A stretch of 64,000 nucleotides of DNA from Polymorphobacter megasporae. Its GTDB lineage: Bacteria; Pseudomonadota; Alphaproteobacteria; Sphingomonadales; Sphingomonadaceae. The notes under the pieces were generated by a model. It had not been told where the DNA came from. It made no database searches and saw only the letters and a list, made by a program, of their open reading frames with translations. Below, in pieces: positions 45,034 through 54,675 of the stretch (the first letter of the stretch is position 1; the number at the start of each line of letters is the position of its first letter). The DNA lies in contig NZ_CP081848.1 of the NCBI RefSeq assembly GCF_018982885.2, positions 124,001 to 188,000 on the forward strand. The letters are read 5' to 3'. Position numbers and translations under genes: made by a program.

Positions 45034-45063
45034 AAAAAGGGCGGACCGTGAGGCCCGCCCTTT
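45034..45063 (-). terminator. Rho-independent terminator of the TonB receptor gene
   Basis: Inverted repeat with arms at 45036-45044 and 45055-45063 (AAAGGGCGG / CCGCCCTTT, 9 base pairs, 10-base loop). On the minus strand it is followed by a run of five T, fitting the end of the receptor gene, whose stop lies 22 bases earlier on that strand. Confidence 0.75.
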
Positions 45064-45085
45064 CGCGTGTGTCTTATGCCAGCGC

Positions 45086-48000
45086 TTAGAACTTGACGCG
45101 GACGCTCGCAGCATAACGACGGCCCAGCGCGTCGTACGTCGACGGGTAGGTGTTGCCGCTGTTGTAGGTGCTCGACCCGATCCCGGTTCCGACTGACGGC
45201 GGCTTGCGGTTGCCGATGTTCTGGACGGTCAGGGTCAGCGACAGATTTTCGAGGACGCTGATCCGGGTCGACAGGTCGAAGTAGTCGTACGGCTTGATGT
45301 GGCCGTAGTTGACCGTGGCACCGGTGCCATCGACGCCCGAGAAGGCCGGGCCGTTGCCGTTGGCGATGTCGTCCGGCTCCTGGTTCAGCTTGTCGAGGTG
45401 GCGCCACAGCAGCGAGATGTCGAACGAGTCGAAGCTGAGCGTGGTCCGCTGCGTCGTCTGCCACTGCGGCTGCAACGAGCCGGTGAAGGTGCAGTTGACG
45501 CTGTAGTAACCGACGCATTCACGATCGAGCGAACGCAGCGGGAAGAGCGCGGTCGTGAAGGCGTTCGCCTGGAACTTCGAGTGGAAGGTGTAGTTGCCGG
45601 ACAGCGACAGGCCCAACTTAGCAAAACCGATGTCACGGCTATAGTTGGCGGTCAGGTCGATACCGTCGGTGCGAATGCGACCGTTGTTGGTCTCCGGGAG
45701 CGGAAGACCAGGCGTTGTCGCCGGATCACCGTCGAGCGCACCGGTCACCGGGTTACGACGGATGCCAAGGCACGACGCGCTGGTTGCACTGGCGGCGGTC
45801 AGGCTGCCGAAGCAACCGGCGATGACATCGCCCGGAACCGGGGTCGTGATCGCGTGGTTGATGACGATGTTGTAATAATCGACGCTGAACGACAGCCCCG
45901 AAACAAACTTCGGCGCGAAGACGACGCCGCCGCCGTACGAGTCCGAAACCTCGGGACGGATGTTGATGTTGCCGCCGCCGGTCTGGTTCGCCTGGCCGGC
46001 AGTCGGGTTGTTGATGTTGCCGATCGTGCCGACGGGAGCGCCCTGGGCAAGGCAGACCGACCGCAGCAGTGCGTTCGTCAGCGGTGCCGTCCCGGCGCAG
46101 GGGTCGACCGAGAGGTTGGTCAGCCCGGTCGTGATCGGGTTGAACAGCTCGGCGATATTCGGGGCGCGGACAGCGCGTGAATAGTTACCGCGCAGTTTCA
46201 GCCCAAAGCCCGGCTCGTAGGCCAGTTCGCCCTTATACGTCGTGGTGTTGTACGACGGGTTGGTCGCTGCGTTGACCGAGTAGGACGAATAACGGATGCC
46301 GCCCGAAGCCGTCAGGCTCTGGATGCCCGGCTTGTCCTGGACCAGCGGGACGACGAGTTCGCCGAAGCCTTCCTTGACGTTGTAGCCGCCGTTGATGTCG
46401 GGAGCGGCACCACCGGCACCGCCGAGCTCACCCGCCGTCTTGGCGAGCGTGTCCGACGCCTGGATCGCCTTGTAGTTGCGATATTCGGCACCGACGGCGA
46501 AGCTGATCGGGTCGGTCGCGGCCGGCGATGCGAAGCCGAAGTCGCCGCTCAACTGGGCGTGGACCTGGCCGAGCTGGGTCTTGACGCGGGTCGTGCTCGC
46601 GGCGGTCAGGAATGCGGCCTGCGCAGGGGTGATGCTGCCGTTCGCGCCGAAGATGTTGACCGGGACGCAGCCGTTCGACGTATCGAGGCAGCTGGCCGTA
46701 TTGGTGGCGAGCAGCGCCTGACGGGTCCGCGACGCGAGCGTGTAGTTCTGGATGACCTGAAGGTTCTCGCTCTCGCCGTAGGCCGCGTTGACGTCCCAGT
46801 CGAGATGGTCACCGAACTTGCCGCGAGCACCGACCTTATAGTCGAACACGGTCGTGGTGTACTCGCTGATGCGCGGTCCGACTTCGGTCGTCCGGCGCGA
46901 GATCGTCGTCGTCACCGTCTTGTAGTTCGGATCGGTCGGGCTCGTCGCGGCCGCAGCAGCGGTGCACTGCGCCGGCGTCAGGAACGGAACGTAGGTGGTC
47001 TGAACGCTCGCACCGCCAGCGACGGGGTTCGGCGTGACCGGCGCGATGTTCCGCGCGCAGAACTGGTTGCGCAGCGCTGCGGGCAGGTAGGGATTGCTCA
47101 GCGGGATGACAACCGAAGTGCCGAACGAGCCTGACGGCGCGATGATCGTCTGGATGGTGTTCTTCGAGAACAGGCCGCGCGTGTAGACAGTGAAGTTGTC
47201 GCTGACGTCGTACTTCGCCTGGGCGAAGATGTTGAAGCGCTTAAACGGCGTCTGGAAGATGTTGTAAGGGTTGTAGTTGAACGGCGCATACGTCGCGACC
47301 GCCTGCCCCGTGGTCGGATTGATCTGACGCTTGGCCGGGTTGTTGGTGCCCAGAGCGTTGACGATCGGCGTACCATCGGCGCCGTAACCGGAGAAGCCGG
47401 GGATGATGCTCGGCTGGCCGGTCGTCGGATCGATGTTGCGGGTGCCGGTGAAGCCGGTCGGAACGTACGTGCCCGAACCGCCGGCGGCGCCGGAGAACGA
47501 GCCGAGGTTCACGTTCGAAAAGCTGCGATCGCCCTGATAGACGGGATCGGCGTGCTGATAGCCGACCGACAGAACCGCATTACCCTTGTCGTCGGCGAAG
47601 TTGCCGCCGATCGTCAGGTCGGCGCGGTAGTACTGGCCATCGCCCTTTTCGGTGATCTGGTTCGACGCCGACAGGTCGACACCGGTGAAGTTCTGCTTGG
47701 TGATGAAGTTGACGACACCCGAAACCGCGTCGGCACCGTAGGTCGTGCTGGCGCCGCCGGTCAGCGTCTCGACGCGATCGACGAGGGCGAGCGGGATGTT
47801 GTTGAGGTCGACGCGGCCGACGAGACCGGCGGGAACGATGCGCGCGCCGTCGAGGAGAACGATGTTACGGTTCGAACCGAGGCCGCGAAGGTCGACGAAC
47901 GACGCGCCGCCGTTGCCGTTGTTGACCGCCGAACCGATCGACGGGACGACGCCGGGGATTTCGCGCAGGACGTCTTCAGCGGTGTTCGACTGCTTCAGCT

Positions 48001-48253
48001 CGATCTCTTCCGCGGTCGTGACGATGACCGGGGTGGCGCGGACGAGGTTGGGGTTCTTGATCAGCGAACCGGTGACGGTGATCTCGCGCTCACCCTCGGG
48101 GTTCGGGGCGGCTTCGGCGGTCGCGCCAGTCGTCGCGTTGCCGGCAGCCGGGGTACCCGGAGTAACCTGCGCAAACGCCGGGAAGGCGAAAGCGGTCGCG
48201 CCGACGAGCATCGTCGAGCGCAGAAGAACTGTCTTGAGCGAAAGATTTACCAT
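45086..48253 (-). CDS. TonB-dependent outer-membrane receptor, 1055 residues
   Basis: A 1055-residue receptor that imports a bulky ligand through the outer membrane using TonB energy. It has a signal peptide (MVNLSLKTVLLRSTMLVGATAFAFPAFAQ region), a TonB-box-like EREITVTG, a plug domain with EDVLREIPGVV and GASTTYGADAVSGVVNFITK, and a long beta-barrel with many Asn/Gly-rich loops ending in the usual C-terminal Phe (RVKF). The size puts it with the large OAR-like receptors common in sphingomonads, which often take up oligosaccharides, peptides or other polymers; the ligand is unknown. AAGGGGA five bases before ATG 48253 decides the start. No ligand-specific enzyme is next to it on the same strand. 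Confidence 0.93.
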   Translation of the reverse strand: MVNLSLKTVLLRSTMLVGATAFAFPAFAQVTPGTPAAGNATTGATAEAAPNPEGEREITVTGSLIKNPNLVRATPVIVTTAEEIELKQSNTAEDVLREIPGVVPSIGSAVNNGNGGASFVDLRGLGSNRNIVLLDGARIVPAGLVGRVDLNNIPLALVDRVETLTGGASTTYGADAVSGVVNFITKQNFTGVDLSASNQITEKGDGQYYRADLTIGGNFADDKGNAVLSVGYQHADPVYQGDRSFSNVNLGSFSGAAGGSGTYVPTGFTGTRNIDPTTGQPSIIPGFSGYGADGTPIVNALGTNNPAKRQINPTTGQAVATYAPFNYNPYNIFQTPFKRFNIFAQAKYDVSDNFTVYTRGLFSKNTIQTIIAPSGSFGTSVVIPLSNPYLPAALRNQFCARNIAPVTPNPVAGGASVQTTYVPFLTPAQCTAAAAATSPTDPNYKTVTTTISRRTTEVGPRISEYTTTVFDYKVGARGKFGDHLDWDVNAAYGESENLQVIQNYTLASRTRQALLATNTASCLDTSNGCVPVNIFGANGSITPAQAAFLTAASTTRVKTQLGQVHAQLSGDFGFASPAATDPISFAVGAEYRNYKAIQASDTLAKTAGELGGAGGAAPDINGGYNVKEGFGELVVPLVQDKPGIQSLTASGGIRYSSYSVNAATNPSYNTTTYKGELAYEPGFGLKLRGNYSRAVRAPNIAELFNPITTGLTNLSVDPCAGTAPLTNALLRSVCLAQGAPVGTIGNINNPTAGQANQTGGGNINIRPEVSDSYGGGVVFAPKFVSGLSFSVDYYNIVINHAITTPVPGDVIAGCFGSLTAASATSASCLGIRRNPVTGALDGDPATTPGLPLPETNNGRIRTDGIDLTANYSRDIGFAKLGLSLSGNYTFHSKFQANAFTTALFPLRSLDRECVGYYSVNCTFTGSLQPQWQTTQRTTLSFDSFDISLLWRHLDKLNQEPDDIANGNGPAFSGVDGTGATVNYGHIKPYDYFDLSTRISVLENLSLTLTVQNIGNRKPPSVGTGIGSSTYNSGNTYPSTYDALGRRYAASVRVKF

Positions 48254-48462
48254 TGGAGTCCCCTTAAAGTCGCGCCGGGCGACCCGACCCTGTCGCGGGC
48301 CGATGTCGCACTGCATGAACCGTGTATGAAAGAACCGTCATTGCACTGCAACGGGATATGCACGCGATCGCAACACTTAGACAAAGCTCTGTTGCAAATC
48401 CGACACATGCCCGATACGCCGTCGTACATCGTGCCGGCCCCGCTCGCCGGTCGGGGAGATCC

Positions 48463-49002
48463 ATGCGCAGCATTTTATTGACCACAGGCCTGCTGTTCGC
48501 CGGCGCGGCATTGGCCGCCGCGCCAGCCGTTGCCAAACCCAGCGCGCGGACAACTGCGGAGACGACCGGCGTCATCGCTGAACTGACCGGCTGCAAGGCG
48601 CTGACCGACAATGCGGCACGGCTGGCGTGTTACGATCAGGCGGCTGCGAAACTTGAAGCGGCGACGGCGAGCGGTGAGGTCAAGGTGCTCGACCGCGAGG
48701 ATATCCGCGCGACGCGACGGTCGCTGTTCGGCTTCGACCTGCCGAAGCTGCCGTTCTTCAAGGGCGACGACAGCGCGAAGGACACACCCGAGGAACTCGA
48801 TGCGGTGATCCGCAGCGTCCAGGCGGCACCATACGGCAAATTCAACCTGACGATGGAAGACGGCGCGGTCTGGGCGTCGGCCGAGCCGCTGCCGCGCGAC
48901 CCGAAGGTTGGCGCCAAGGTACATCTGAAGAAGGGTGCGATCGGCAACTACTTCATGACGGTCGGCTCGATGCGTTCGGTTAGGGCGACGCGCGTTCGAT
49001 GA
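48463..49002 (+). CDS. small secreted protein with C-x-CYD motif
   Basis: A 179-residue protein: a signal peptide (MRSILLTTGLLFAGAALAAAP) and a short Cys motif (TGCKALTDNAARLACYDQAAAKL), a pattern also found in unrelated small periplasmic proteins such as some VasI-like proteins. The remainder is charged, with a C-terminal beta-rich domain. The function is unknown. A GGGGAGA Shine-Dalgarno precedes ATG 48463. It overlaps the next gene by four bases (ATGA), so the two are coupled; it is divergent from the TonB receptor gene. Confidence 0.8.
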   Translation: MRSILLTTGLLFAGAALAAAPAVAKPSARTTAETTGVIAELTGCKALTDNAARLACYDQAAAKLEAATASGEVKVLDREDIRATRRSLFGFDLPKLPFFKGDDSAKDTPEELDAVIRSVQAAPYGKFNLTMEDGAVWASAEPLPRDPKVGAKVHLKKGAIGNYFMTVGSMRSVRATRVR

Positions 49003-50177
49003 GCGAGTCGCCGCAGACACTCAACGCGGCGGGGATGCAGCGACTCGGAGCCGGTGACGCGGCGGCGGCGGTGGCACTGTTCGCACGTGCTGCCGCACTC
49101 GATCCGGCGGCGGCGGTGTTGTGGCTCAACCTCGCCAATGCACAGCGCCAGTGCGGCGACGAGCCGGGCGAGGCGGACAGCCTCAAGCGCGTGCTGGCGA
49201 TCGACGCGCGCGATCTGACCGGCTTGATCCGCTTCGCCGAACTCAACGAGCGGCGCGGCGATCTGGCGAAGGCGATGGTGGCATGGTCGGGCGTGCTCGC
49301 GGTTGCGCCGCCAGTTGCCGAAACTGCGCCGCCGCTGAGCGATATCCTAAGGCATGCCAGCGCGTTCGTGACGGCGCGAAGCGCCGATTTCGCCGCGACG
49401 ATCGATGCGGCGCTCGCCCCAGCGGTAGCTGCGGTGGCCCCCGCAGCGCGGCGGCGATTCGACGAGGCGGTCGCGGTCGCGACCGGCCGGCGGCGGATCT
49501 ATCTCAACGACTGCGCCGGGCTGCACTTCCCGTTTCTTCCCGCCGACGGGTATTTCGCGCGAGAGCATTTCCCGTGGCTGGCGGCGTTCGAAGCCCAGAC
49601 CCCGGCGATTCGCGCAGAGGTCGAAGCGCTGCTCGGGACTGGCGGCGGGGACGGCATCGAGCCGTATGTCGTGATGGACGCAGGCGCTCCGCCGAACAAA
49701 TGGACCGCGCTCGACAAGTCGTTCGACTGGAGCTGCTATTATCTGTGGCAATACGGCAAGCCGATCGACGCGGCGCTGGCAAAGTGCCCCGCGACTGCCG
49801 CCGCCATTGCCGCGGTCCCGCGCGTCGAACTGCCTTCGCGCGCGCCGACCGCATTCTTTTCGATCCTCAAGCCGCATACGCGGATCCCTGCGCACACCGG
49901 CGTCAGCAATACGCGGACAACGGTCCATCTGCCGCTGATCGTGCCGCCGGGGTGCGGCTTCCGCGTCGGCAACGAGACGCGGCCGTGGGTCGTGGGACAG
50001 GCATTCGCCTTCGACGACACGATCGAGCACGAAGCGTGGAACGACAGCGACGAGGTCCGGGTCATCCTGATCATCGACGTCTGGAACCCGTACCTCACCG
50101 CCGAGGAGAAGGGATTGCTTCAGGAATTCTATCGCGCGACCGATGCAAGCGGGCACAACCCCGAGCCGCGGGATTAA
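48999..50177 (+). CDS. TPR protein with aspartyl/asparaginyl beta-hydroxylase domain
   Basis: A 392-residue protein. The first 110 residues are TPR-like helices (LNAAGMQRLGAGDAAAAVALFARAAALDP). The C-terminal 170 residues form an Asp/Asn hydroxylase (2-oxoglutarate/Fe(II) oxygenase) domain with HTRIPAHTGVSNTRTTVHLPL and FDDTIEHEAWN, which carry the two metal-binding His. It would hydroxylate a protein or small-molecule side chain in the cytoplasm; it has no signal peptide. Coupled (ATGA) to the small secreted protein gene and divergent from the TonB receptor. Such hydroxylases are frequent neighbours of TonB receptors in sphingomonads, as far as I know. Its stop shares TTAA (50174-50177) with the M23 gene. 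Confidence 0.85.
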   Translation: MSESPQTLNAAGMQRLGAGDAAAAVALFARAAALDPAAAVLWLNLANAQRQCGDEPGEADSLKRVLAIDARDLTGLIRFAELNERRGDLAKAMVAWSGVLAVAPPVAETAPPLSDILRHASAFVTARSADFAATIDAALAPAVAAVAPAARRRFDEAVAVATGRRRIYLNDCAGLHFPFLPADGYFAREHFPWLAAFEAQTPAIRAEVEALLGTGGGDGIEPYVVMDAGAPPNKWTALDKSFDWSCYYLWQYGKPIDAALAKCPATAAAIAAVPRVELPSRAPTAFFSILKPHTRIPAHTGVSNTRTTVHLPLIVPPGCGFRVGNETRPWVVGQAFAFDDTIEHEAWNDSDEVRVILIIDVWNPYLTAEEKGLLQEFYRATDASGHNPEPRD

Positions 50178-51010
50178 AGGTTCCCGCCCTCCGGCACGAA
50201 CAGCTCCGGATCGAGCCGCGCGGTGCGCCAGCTCAAGGCCCAATGAAGGTGCGGTCCGGTTGCGCGCCCGGTCATGCCGACACGGCCAAGCTCCTCGCCC
50301 CGCACGACATGCTGGCCTTCCTTCACGTCGATCCGGCTGAGATGGAGGAATGCCGACACGAGCCCGTGGCCGTGGTCGAGCATGACAAGATTGCCCTCGA
50401 GCAGGAATGGTCCGTGCGCGAGGCGAACGGTGCCGTCGGCGGGAGCAAGCACCGGCGTTCCCGGCGGCGCGGCGACGTCTAGGCCGAGATGCGGCGATTT
50501 CGGCACCCCGCCAAGAATGCGCTGCGACCCGTAGACGCCGCTGATGCGGCCGTGCGCGGGCCACGCGAAGGCCTGCTCCCATCCCGAGTCGTCGCTGTCG
50601 CCGGCACGCGCGGCGGAGATCTCGGCGAGCTCGACCGCGCGGCGGGCATCATAGACCGGGTCGGGCGGCGCATCGGGGGGCGGCTGCCTGAGCGACGGGA
50701 TCGACTCGATCTGCCACGTGCGCTTCGCCACCGGCACGGTCCGCAGGCTTGTCGTGCCATCAGCGAAGTGCGCGACGATCGTGGTCGTCGGCGCGGCGTC
50801 GCGTCCGAACCCTGCGATGAAGCGCCGATCGCCGGTCAGCCGCACCGCCGCACCATCGACGGTGACGCTCGTCGTGCCGAGCGGCGCGGTGCCGAGGACG
50901 ATGCCGCCCTGTTCGAGCCGTCCGGCGATCTGCCACTCGCGCGGCGCCGGGGTCGGTGCGGCACTGACGGCAACGAGCAGCACCGCCGCCGCGGCAGCGA
51001 GGCGCATCAC
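50174..51010 (-). CDS. M23 family zinc metallopeptidase (LytM/peptidoglycan hydrolase)
   Basis: A 278-residue exported endopeptidase-like protein. The signal peptide is [18 protein letters not shown]; a beta-rich domain follows, and the M23 domain at the end has HLGLDVAAPPGTPV (His and Asp ligands) and the HLHW (HxH) motif. Both zinc motifs are intact, so it is probably an active peptidoglycan hydrolase rather than a degenerate activator. The start is either GTG 51010, overlapping the TGA of DUF2093 (GTGA), or ATG 51007. Its stop shares TTAA with the convergent hydroxylase gene. Confidence 0.9.
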   Translation of the reverse strand: MMRLAAAAAVLLVAVSAAPTPAPREWQIAGRLEQGGIVLGTAPLGTTSVTVDGAAVRLTGDRRFIAGFGRDAAPTTTIVAHFADGTTSLRTVPVAKRTWQIESIPSLRQPPPDAPPDPVYDARRAVELAEISAARAGDSDDSGWEQAFAWPAHGRISGVYGSQRILGGVPKSPHLGLDVAAPPGTPVLAPADGTVRLAHGPFLLEGNLVMLDHGHGLVSAFLHLSRIDVKEGQHVVRGEELGRVGMTGRATGPHLHWALSWRTARLDPELFVPEGGNL

Positions 51011-51231
51011 GCCAGCCGTCCGCTCGCCCGCATCTCATTATAGCGCCCGACCGCGACCTCGGCGTTGGCATATGCTTCCTGCAGCTCGGACGACCAATAA
51101 CGGAGCGACGCAACCGGCAGCCGCGCCCCCGTCACTGCGCAGAGCACGTAATCGCCCGGCGCAACGACCTGATAAGATCCTGACAGATAACGAAGTTTCG
51201 CCGGGCGTCCGCCGCTTCGATCGAGCATCAT
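51007..51231 (-). CDS. DUF2093 domain protein
   Basis: A 74-residue protein matching the small DUF2093 family of alphaproteobacteria ([23 protein letters not shown] and the ensuing LRYWS segment). No function is known. The start ATG (51231) overlaps the xseA TGA (ATGA); an in-frame ATG at 51228 is also possible. Its stop overlaps the M23 start, so xseA, DUF2093 and the peptidase form one coupled unit. Confidence 0.88.
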   Translation of the reverse strand: MMLDRSGGRPAKLRYLSGSYQVVAPGDYVLCAVTGARLPVASLRYWSSELQEAYANAEVAVGRYNEMRASGRLA

Positions 51232-52736
51232 AACAACCTTTCCTGTACCGGCCCGCTAATGGCCGGCCGGGCCGCCGGTCGCGCAACCGACGGTTGCACC
51301 GGCCTGTCTTCTGGCGGTGACGCCGCTCCAGTCGTCACGTCGACCGTCCCGTCGTCGAATGTCAGCCGCAGCGCCACCTTCGCCCGCGCCGCGCCGGCGC
51401 TGGTGATGACATGGCCGTCGCGGGTCGTGACATAGGCATAACCGCGCTTGAGCACGTTATTCGGACCGAGCGTTTCGAGCAACCGCGCCGCCGAACCCAG
51501 CGCCGCCACCGCCCGGTCGCGCCGCACGCCGAGCAGCGCCGGACGCAGCCCCGCCCCCGCCCGGCCGAGCTTCGCCGCGTCATTTGCCAGCAGCGCACGC
51601 CCCCCCGCACGGAGCCGCTCGGCGGTCCGCTCGACGCGCGTCCGCTCGAGCACGACGCGCCGGTCGAGGAGCGGGCGCTGCAGCGCCCCGCCCGCCCGAT
51701 CGTATCGCGCGCGCCACCCCGCCGCCGCCGCCCGCAGCGCGCGTGGCAGGCGGTCCGCGAGTTCGTCGGCACGCTGTTGGCGCAGGCCGAGCAATGCCGA
51801 AGGCGTGGGGAGCCGCCGCGCCAGCGCAGTCGCGCGTTCGGCGCGAAGCTCGACCCCGCGCGCCGCCGCCCGGTCGAGCCGCAGCCCGAGGCCGCCAAGC
51901 GTCAGCCGCAGGTCGGCAAGCACCGGTACCGCGCGTTCGGCGGCGGCGGTCGGGGTCGGGGCGCGGTGGTCCCCGGCGAAGTCGACCAGCGTCGTATCGG
52001 TCTCGTGCCCGACCGCCGTGATCACCGGGATCGTGCTCGCGGCGACCGCGCGGACAACGATCTCCTCATTGAACGCCCACAGATCCTCGACCGATCCGCC
52101 GCCGCGCGCGACGATCAGCAGGTCCGGGCGGGGGATTTGTCCGCCACGGACCAAGGCGTTGAATCCGGCGACCGCCGCCGCGACCTGCCCCGCCGCCGCC
52201 TCGCCCTGCACGACGACCGGCCAAACTAGCACGCGGCGCGGGAAGCGATCGCTCAGCCGATGGAGGATGTCGCGGATCACCGCGCCGGTCGGCGAGGTGA
52301 TGACCCCGATCACCCGCGGGATGTACGGCAACGCGCGTTTGCGGGCCGGATCGAACAACCCCTCGGCGGCAAGCTTCGCCTTGCGTGCCTCGAGCAGCGC
52401 CATCAGCGCTCCCGCCCCTGCCGGCTCCATCCGTTCGATGACGATCTGGTACTTCGACCGCCCGGGGTACGTCGTCAGCTTGCCCGTCGCGATAACTTCG
52501 AGCCCGTCCTCGGGCCGGAACGGCAGCGCCGCCGCCCCGCCCTTCCACATCACCCCGTCGATCACCGCGCCAGCGTCCTTGAGGCACAGGTACAAATGCC
52601 CCGACGTCGCTCGCTTGAAACCGCTGATTTCGCCGCGCACCCGGACATAGCCGTACGCATTCTCGACCGTCCGCTTGAGCGCGAGGCCGAGTTCGGAGAC
52701 GGTATATTCGGGGGTGTTGAGGAGGGTGGCGTTCAC
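51228..52736 (-). CDS. xseA: exodeoxyribonuclease VII large subunit
   Basis: A 502-residue XseA, the large subunit of exonuclease VII, which degrades single-stranded DNA from both ends. The N-terminal OB-fold ([32 protein letters not shown]) is followed by the catalytic domain with [16 protein letters not shown] and [15 protein letters not shown], the Gly-rich acidic site, and a long helical arm. The start is GTG 52736. The small subunit XseB is not in the window. It is divergent from the purD neighbourhood. Confidence 0.95.
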   Translation of the reverse strand: MNATLLNTPEYTVSELGLALKRTVENAYGYVRVRGEISGFKRATSGHLYLCLKDAGAVIDGVMWKGGAAALPFRPEDGLEVIATGKLTTYPGRSKYQIVIERMEPAGAGALMALLEARKAKLAAEGLFDPARKRALPYIPRVIGVITSPTGAVIRDILHRLSDRFPRRVLVWPVVVQGEAAAGQVAAAVAGFNALVRGGQIPRPDLLIVARGGGSVEDLWAFNEEIVVRAVAASTIPVITAVGHETDTTLVDFAGDHRAPTPTAAAERAVPVLADLRLTLGGLGLRLDRAAARGVELRAERATALARRLPTPSALLGLRQQRADELADRLPRALRAAAAGWRARYDRAGGALQRPLLDRRVVLERTRVERTAERLRAGGRALLANDAAKLGRAGAGLRPALLGVRRDRAVAALGSAARLLETLGPNNVLKRGYAYVTTRDGHVITSAGAARAKVALRLTFDDGTVDVTTGAASPPEDRPVQPSVARPAARPAISGPVQERLL

Positions 52737-52861
52737 GATGCCCTTGTAGGCACGCAGCGCGCCCGGTTCAAACCGCGATCGGCGAAGCGGTCGCGGCTCA
52801 GCCGATGACGGCTGGACGACTCCTGCAACCGGGTTATTATATTCCGCAGGAGGGGCTTCCG

Positions 52862-53401
52862 ATGGACAAAGGCGGGTGGGTCGCGGTCATGGTCGCGCTG
52901 ATTACGGCGCTCGGCGTTGTAGCGAGCAAGTATCTCGAGGTCGAAAAGCCAGGCGTAGCGGCGGCAAGTGCAACGCCTGCACCCGCGCCGACGCCCGCAG
53001 CGGTTGTGACGCCAGCCCCGGTCGCCGCGCAAACGGTAGCCCCCGCAGCGGCGCCGGTTGCCTCTCCCGTTGCCGCCGCCGCCGCGCCAGTCGCTCCGGC
53101 CCCGGTCGAGGTCGCGACCGTTAAGCCCTCGCTCGATGGGATCTGGACCGAAACCACGTCCGGTGCCGCGTACCGCATGGACGACAACGGGAATGGCAGC
53201 GTCACGATTCGCGGCGACTTCGGTCCGGTGGTGGTGATCGGGCAGGGACGCTATACCGCTGGGGTGATTGGCTGGACTTACAGCATGAACACCGGGGAAA
53301 TGGGCCGGTGCCAGGGCACGCTGCCGACCCCCAGCCAGATTCAGGCCACCTGCGAAAATAACCGGTCAGGCACCTCGGTCGTCATGTTCCGCAAGACCTG
53401 A
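52862..53401 (+). CDS. membrane-anchored protein with Ala/Pro-rich linker
   Basis: A 179-residue protein: a single N-terminal helix ([19 protein letters not shown]), a 60-residue Ala/Pro/Val-rich linker like those of cell-wall-spanning proteins, and a small C-terminal domain of about 75 residues with two Cys (GRCQGTL and ATCENN), probably in the periplasm. The family is not recognised. The ATG at 52862 is preceded by a GGAGGG about eight bases away; a start at 52805 is also open. It lies 42 bases before purD. Confidence 0.75.
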   Translation: MDKGGWVAVMVALITALGVVASKYLEVEKPGVAAASATPAPAPTPAAVVTPAPVAAQTVAPAAAPVASPVAAAAAPVAPAPVEVATVKPSLDGIWTETTSGAAYRMDDNGNGSVTIRGDFGPVVVIGQGRYTAGVIGWTYSMNTGEMGRCQGTLPTPSQIQATCENNRSGTSVVMFRKT

Positions 53402-53443
53402 ACGCAGCTTGGCCATAATACTGCGCCGGGTTAGGGCAGGCGC

Positions 53444-54673
53444 ATGAACATCCTCGTCATCGGCGGCGGCGGGCGCGAGCATGCGCTGTGCTGGAAATTG
53501 CGGCAGTCGGCGAAGGTCGATCGCCTGTTCTGTGCACCGGGCAATGCCGGGATCGCACAGGTCGCCGAGTGCGTGTCGCTTGATCCCGGCAATGCGGCAG
53601 TCGTCGAGTTCGCGCAGACCAACGACATTGGCCTCGTCGTCATCGGCCCCGAGCAACCCCTCGTCGACGGGCTCGCCGACGCCCTTCGTGCCGCAGGCAT
53701 TCGGGCGTTTGGACCGTCGGCAGCGGCGGCGCGGCTCGAGGGGTCGAAGGGGTTCACCAAGTCGCTGTGCGCGCGGGCGAATATCCCGACCGCCGCCTTT
53801 GCCCGCTTCGACTCGGCCGATGCCGCGCGCGAGTACGTCGCCGCGCACGACTTGCCGGTGGTGATCAAGGCCGACGGCCTCGCCGCAGGCAAGGGCGTCG
53901 TTATTGCGACAACCGCCGCCGAAGCCGGTGCCGCGCTCGACACCATGGCGGGCCCCGTCGTGATCGAGGCGTTCTTGACCGGCCCCGAGGCGAGCCTGTT
54001 CGTCCTGTGCGACGGCACCGACCTGCTCAGCCTTGGCAGCGCGCAGGACTATAAGCGCGTTGGCGATGGCGACACTGGGCCGAATACCGGCGGCATGGGC
54101 GCGGTTGCCCCTGCTCCGGCGCTGACCGCGGTGCTTGAATCGCGCGCATTGACCGAGATCGTCGCGCCGACCGTCGCGGCGATGGCGGCGATGGGGACTC
54201 CCTTCACCGGGGTACTGTTCGCCGGGTTGATGCTGACGCCCACTGGGCCGCAGTTGATCGAGTACAACGTCCGCTTCGGCGATCCCGAGTGCGAGGTGTT
54301 GATGCTTCGGCTCGAGAGCGACCCGCTCGACCTGCTCGTCGCGACCTGTGACGGCACGCTCGCCGCGGCGCGCCCGGTGTGGCGCGATGACACCGCGGTG
54401 ACGGTGGTGATGGCGGCGGAGAATTACCCCGGGCTTCCGGTCACCGGCACCGTTATCGCGGGGATCGACGCGGCTGAAGCAACCGGCGCGGTCGTTTTCC
54501 ACGCCGGAACCGCGCGGCGCGACGATGGCGCAGTGATCGCCACCGGCGGCCGCGTCCTCGCGGTCACCGCAATCGGCGCCGATGTTGGCGAAGCGCGGGC
54601 GGCTGCTTATGCTGGCGTCGACAAGATCGATTGGCCGGGCGGCTTCTGCCGTCGCGATATCGGCGGGGAGTGA
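53444..54673 (+). CDS. purD: phosphoribosylamine-glycine ligase
   Basis: A 409-residue PurD, the ATP-grasp enzyme that joins glycine to phosphoribosylamine in purine synthesis. NILVIGGGGREHAL opens the protein; the ATP-grasp core has IKADGLAAGKGVVIA, and GPNTGGMGAVAPAP and EYNVRFGDPECEVLMLRL complete the family signature. Length is normal. The next gene starts two bases after its stop. Confidence 0.96.
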   Translation: MNILVIGGGGREHALCWKLRQSAKVDRLFCAPGNAGIAQVAECVSLDPGNAAVVEFAQTNDIGLVVIGPEQPLVDGLADALRAAGIRAFGPSAAAARLEGSKGFTKSLCARANIPTAAFARFDSADAAREYVAAHDLPVVIKADGLAAGKGVVIATTAAEAGAALDTMAGPVVIEAFLTGPEASLFVLCDGTDLLSLGSAQDYKRVGDGDTGPNTGGMGAVAPAPALTAVLESRALTEIVAPTVAAMAAMGTPFTGVLFAGLMLTPTGPQLIEYNVRFGDPECEVLMLRLESDPLDLLVATCDGTLAAARPVWRDDTAVTVVMAAENYPGLPVTGTVIAGIDAAEATGAVVFHAGTARRDDGAVIATGGRVLAVTAIGADVGEARAAAYAGVDKIDWPGGFCRRDIGGE

Positions 54674-54675
54674 GC

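Noticed and set aside
48254-48462. Riboswitch controlling the TonB receptor
   Set aside because: I see no conserved cobalamin, TPP or FMN element in the divergent leader; only short A/T-rich stretches.
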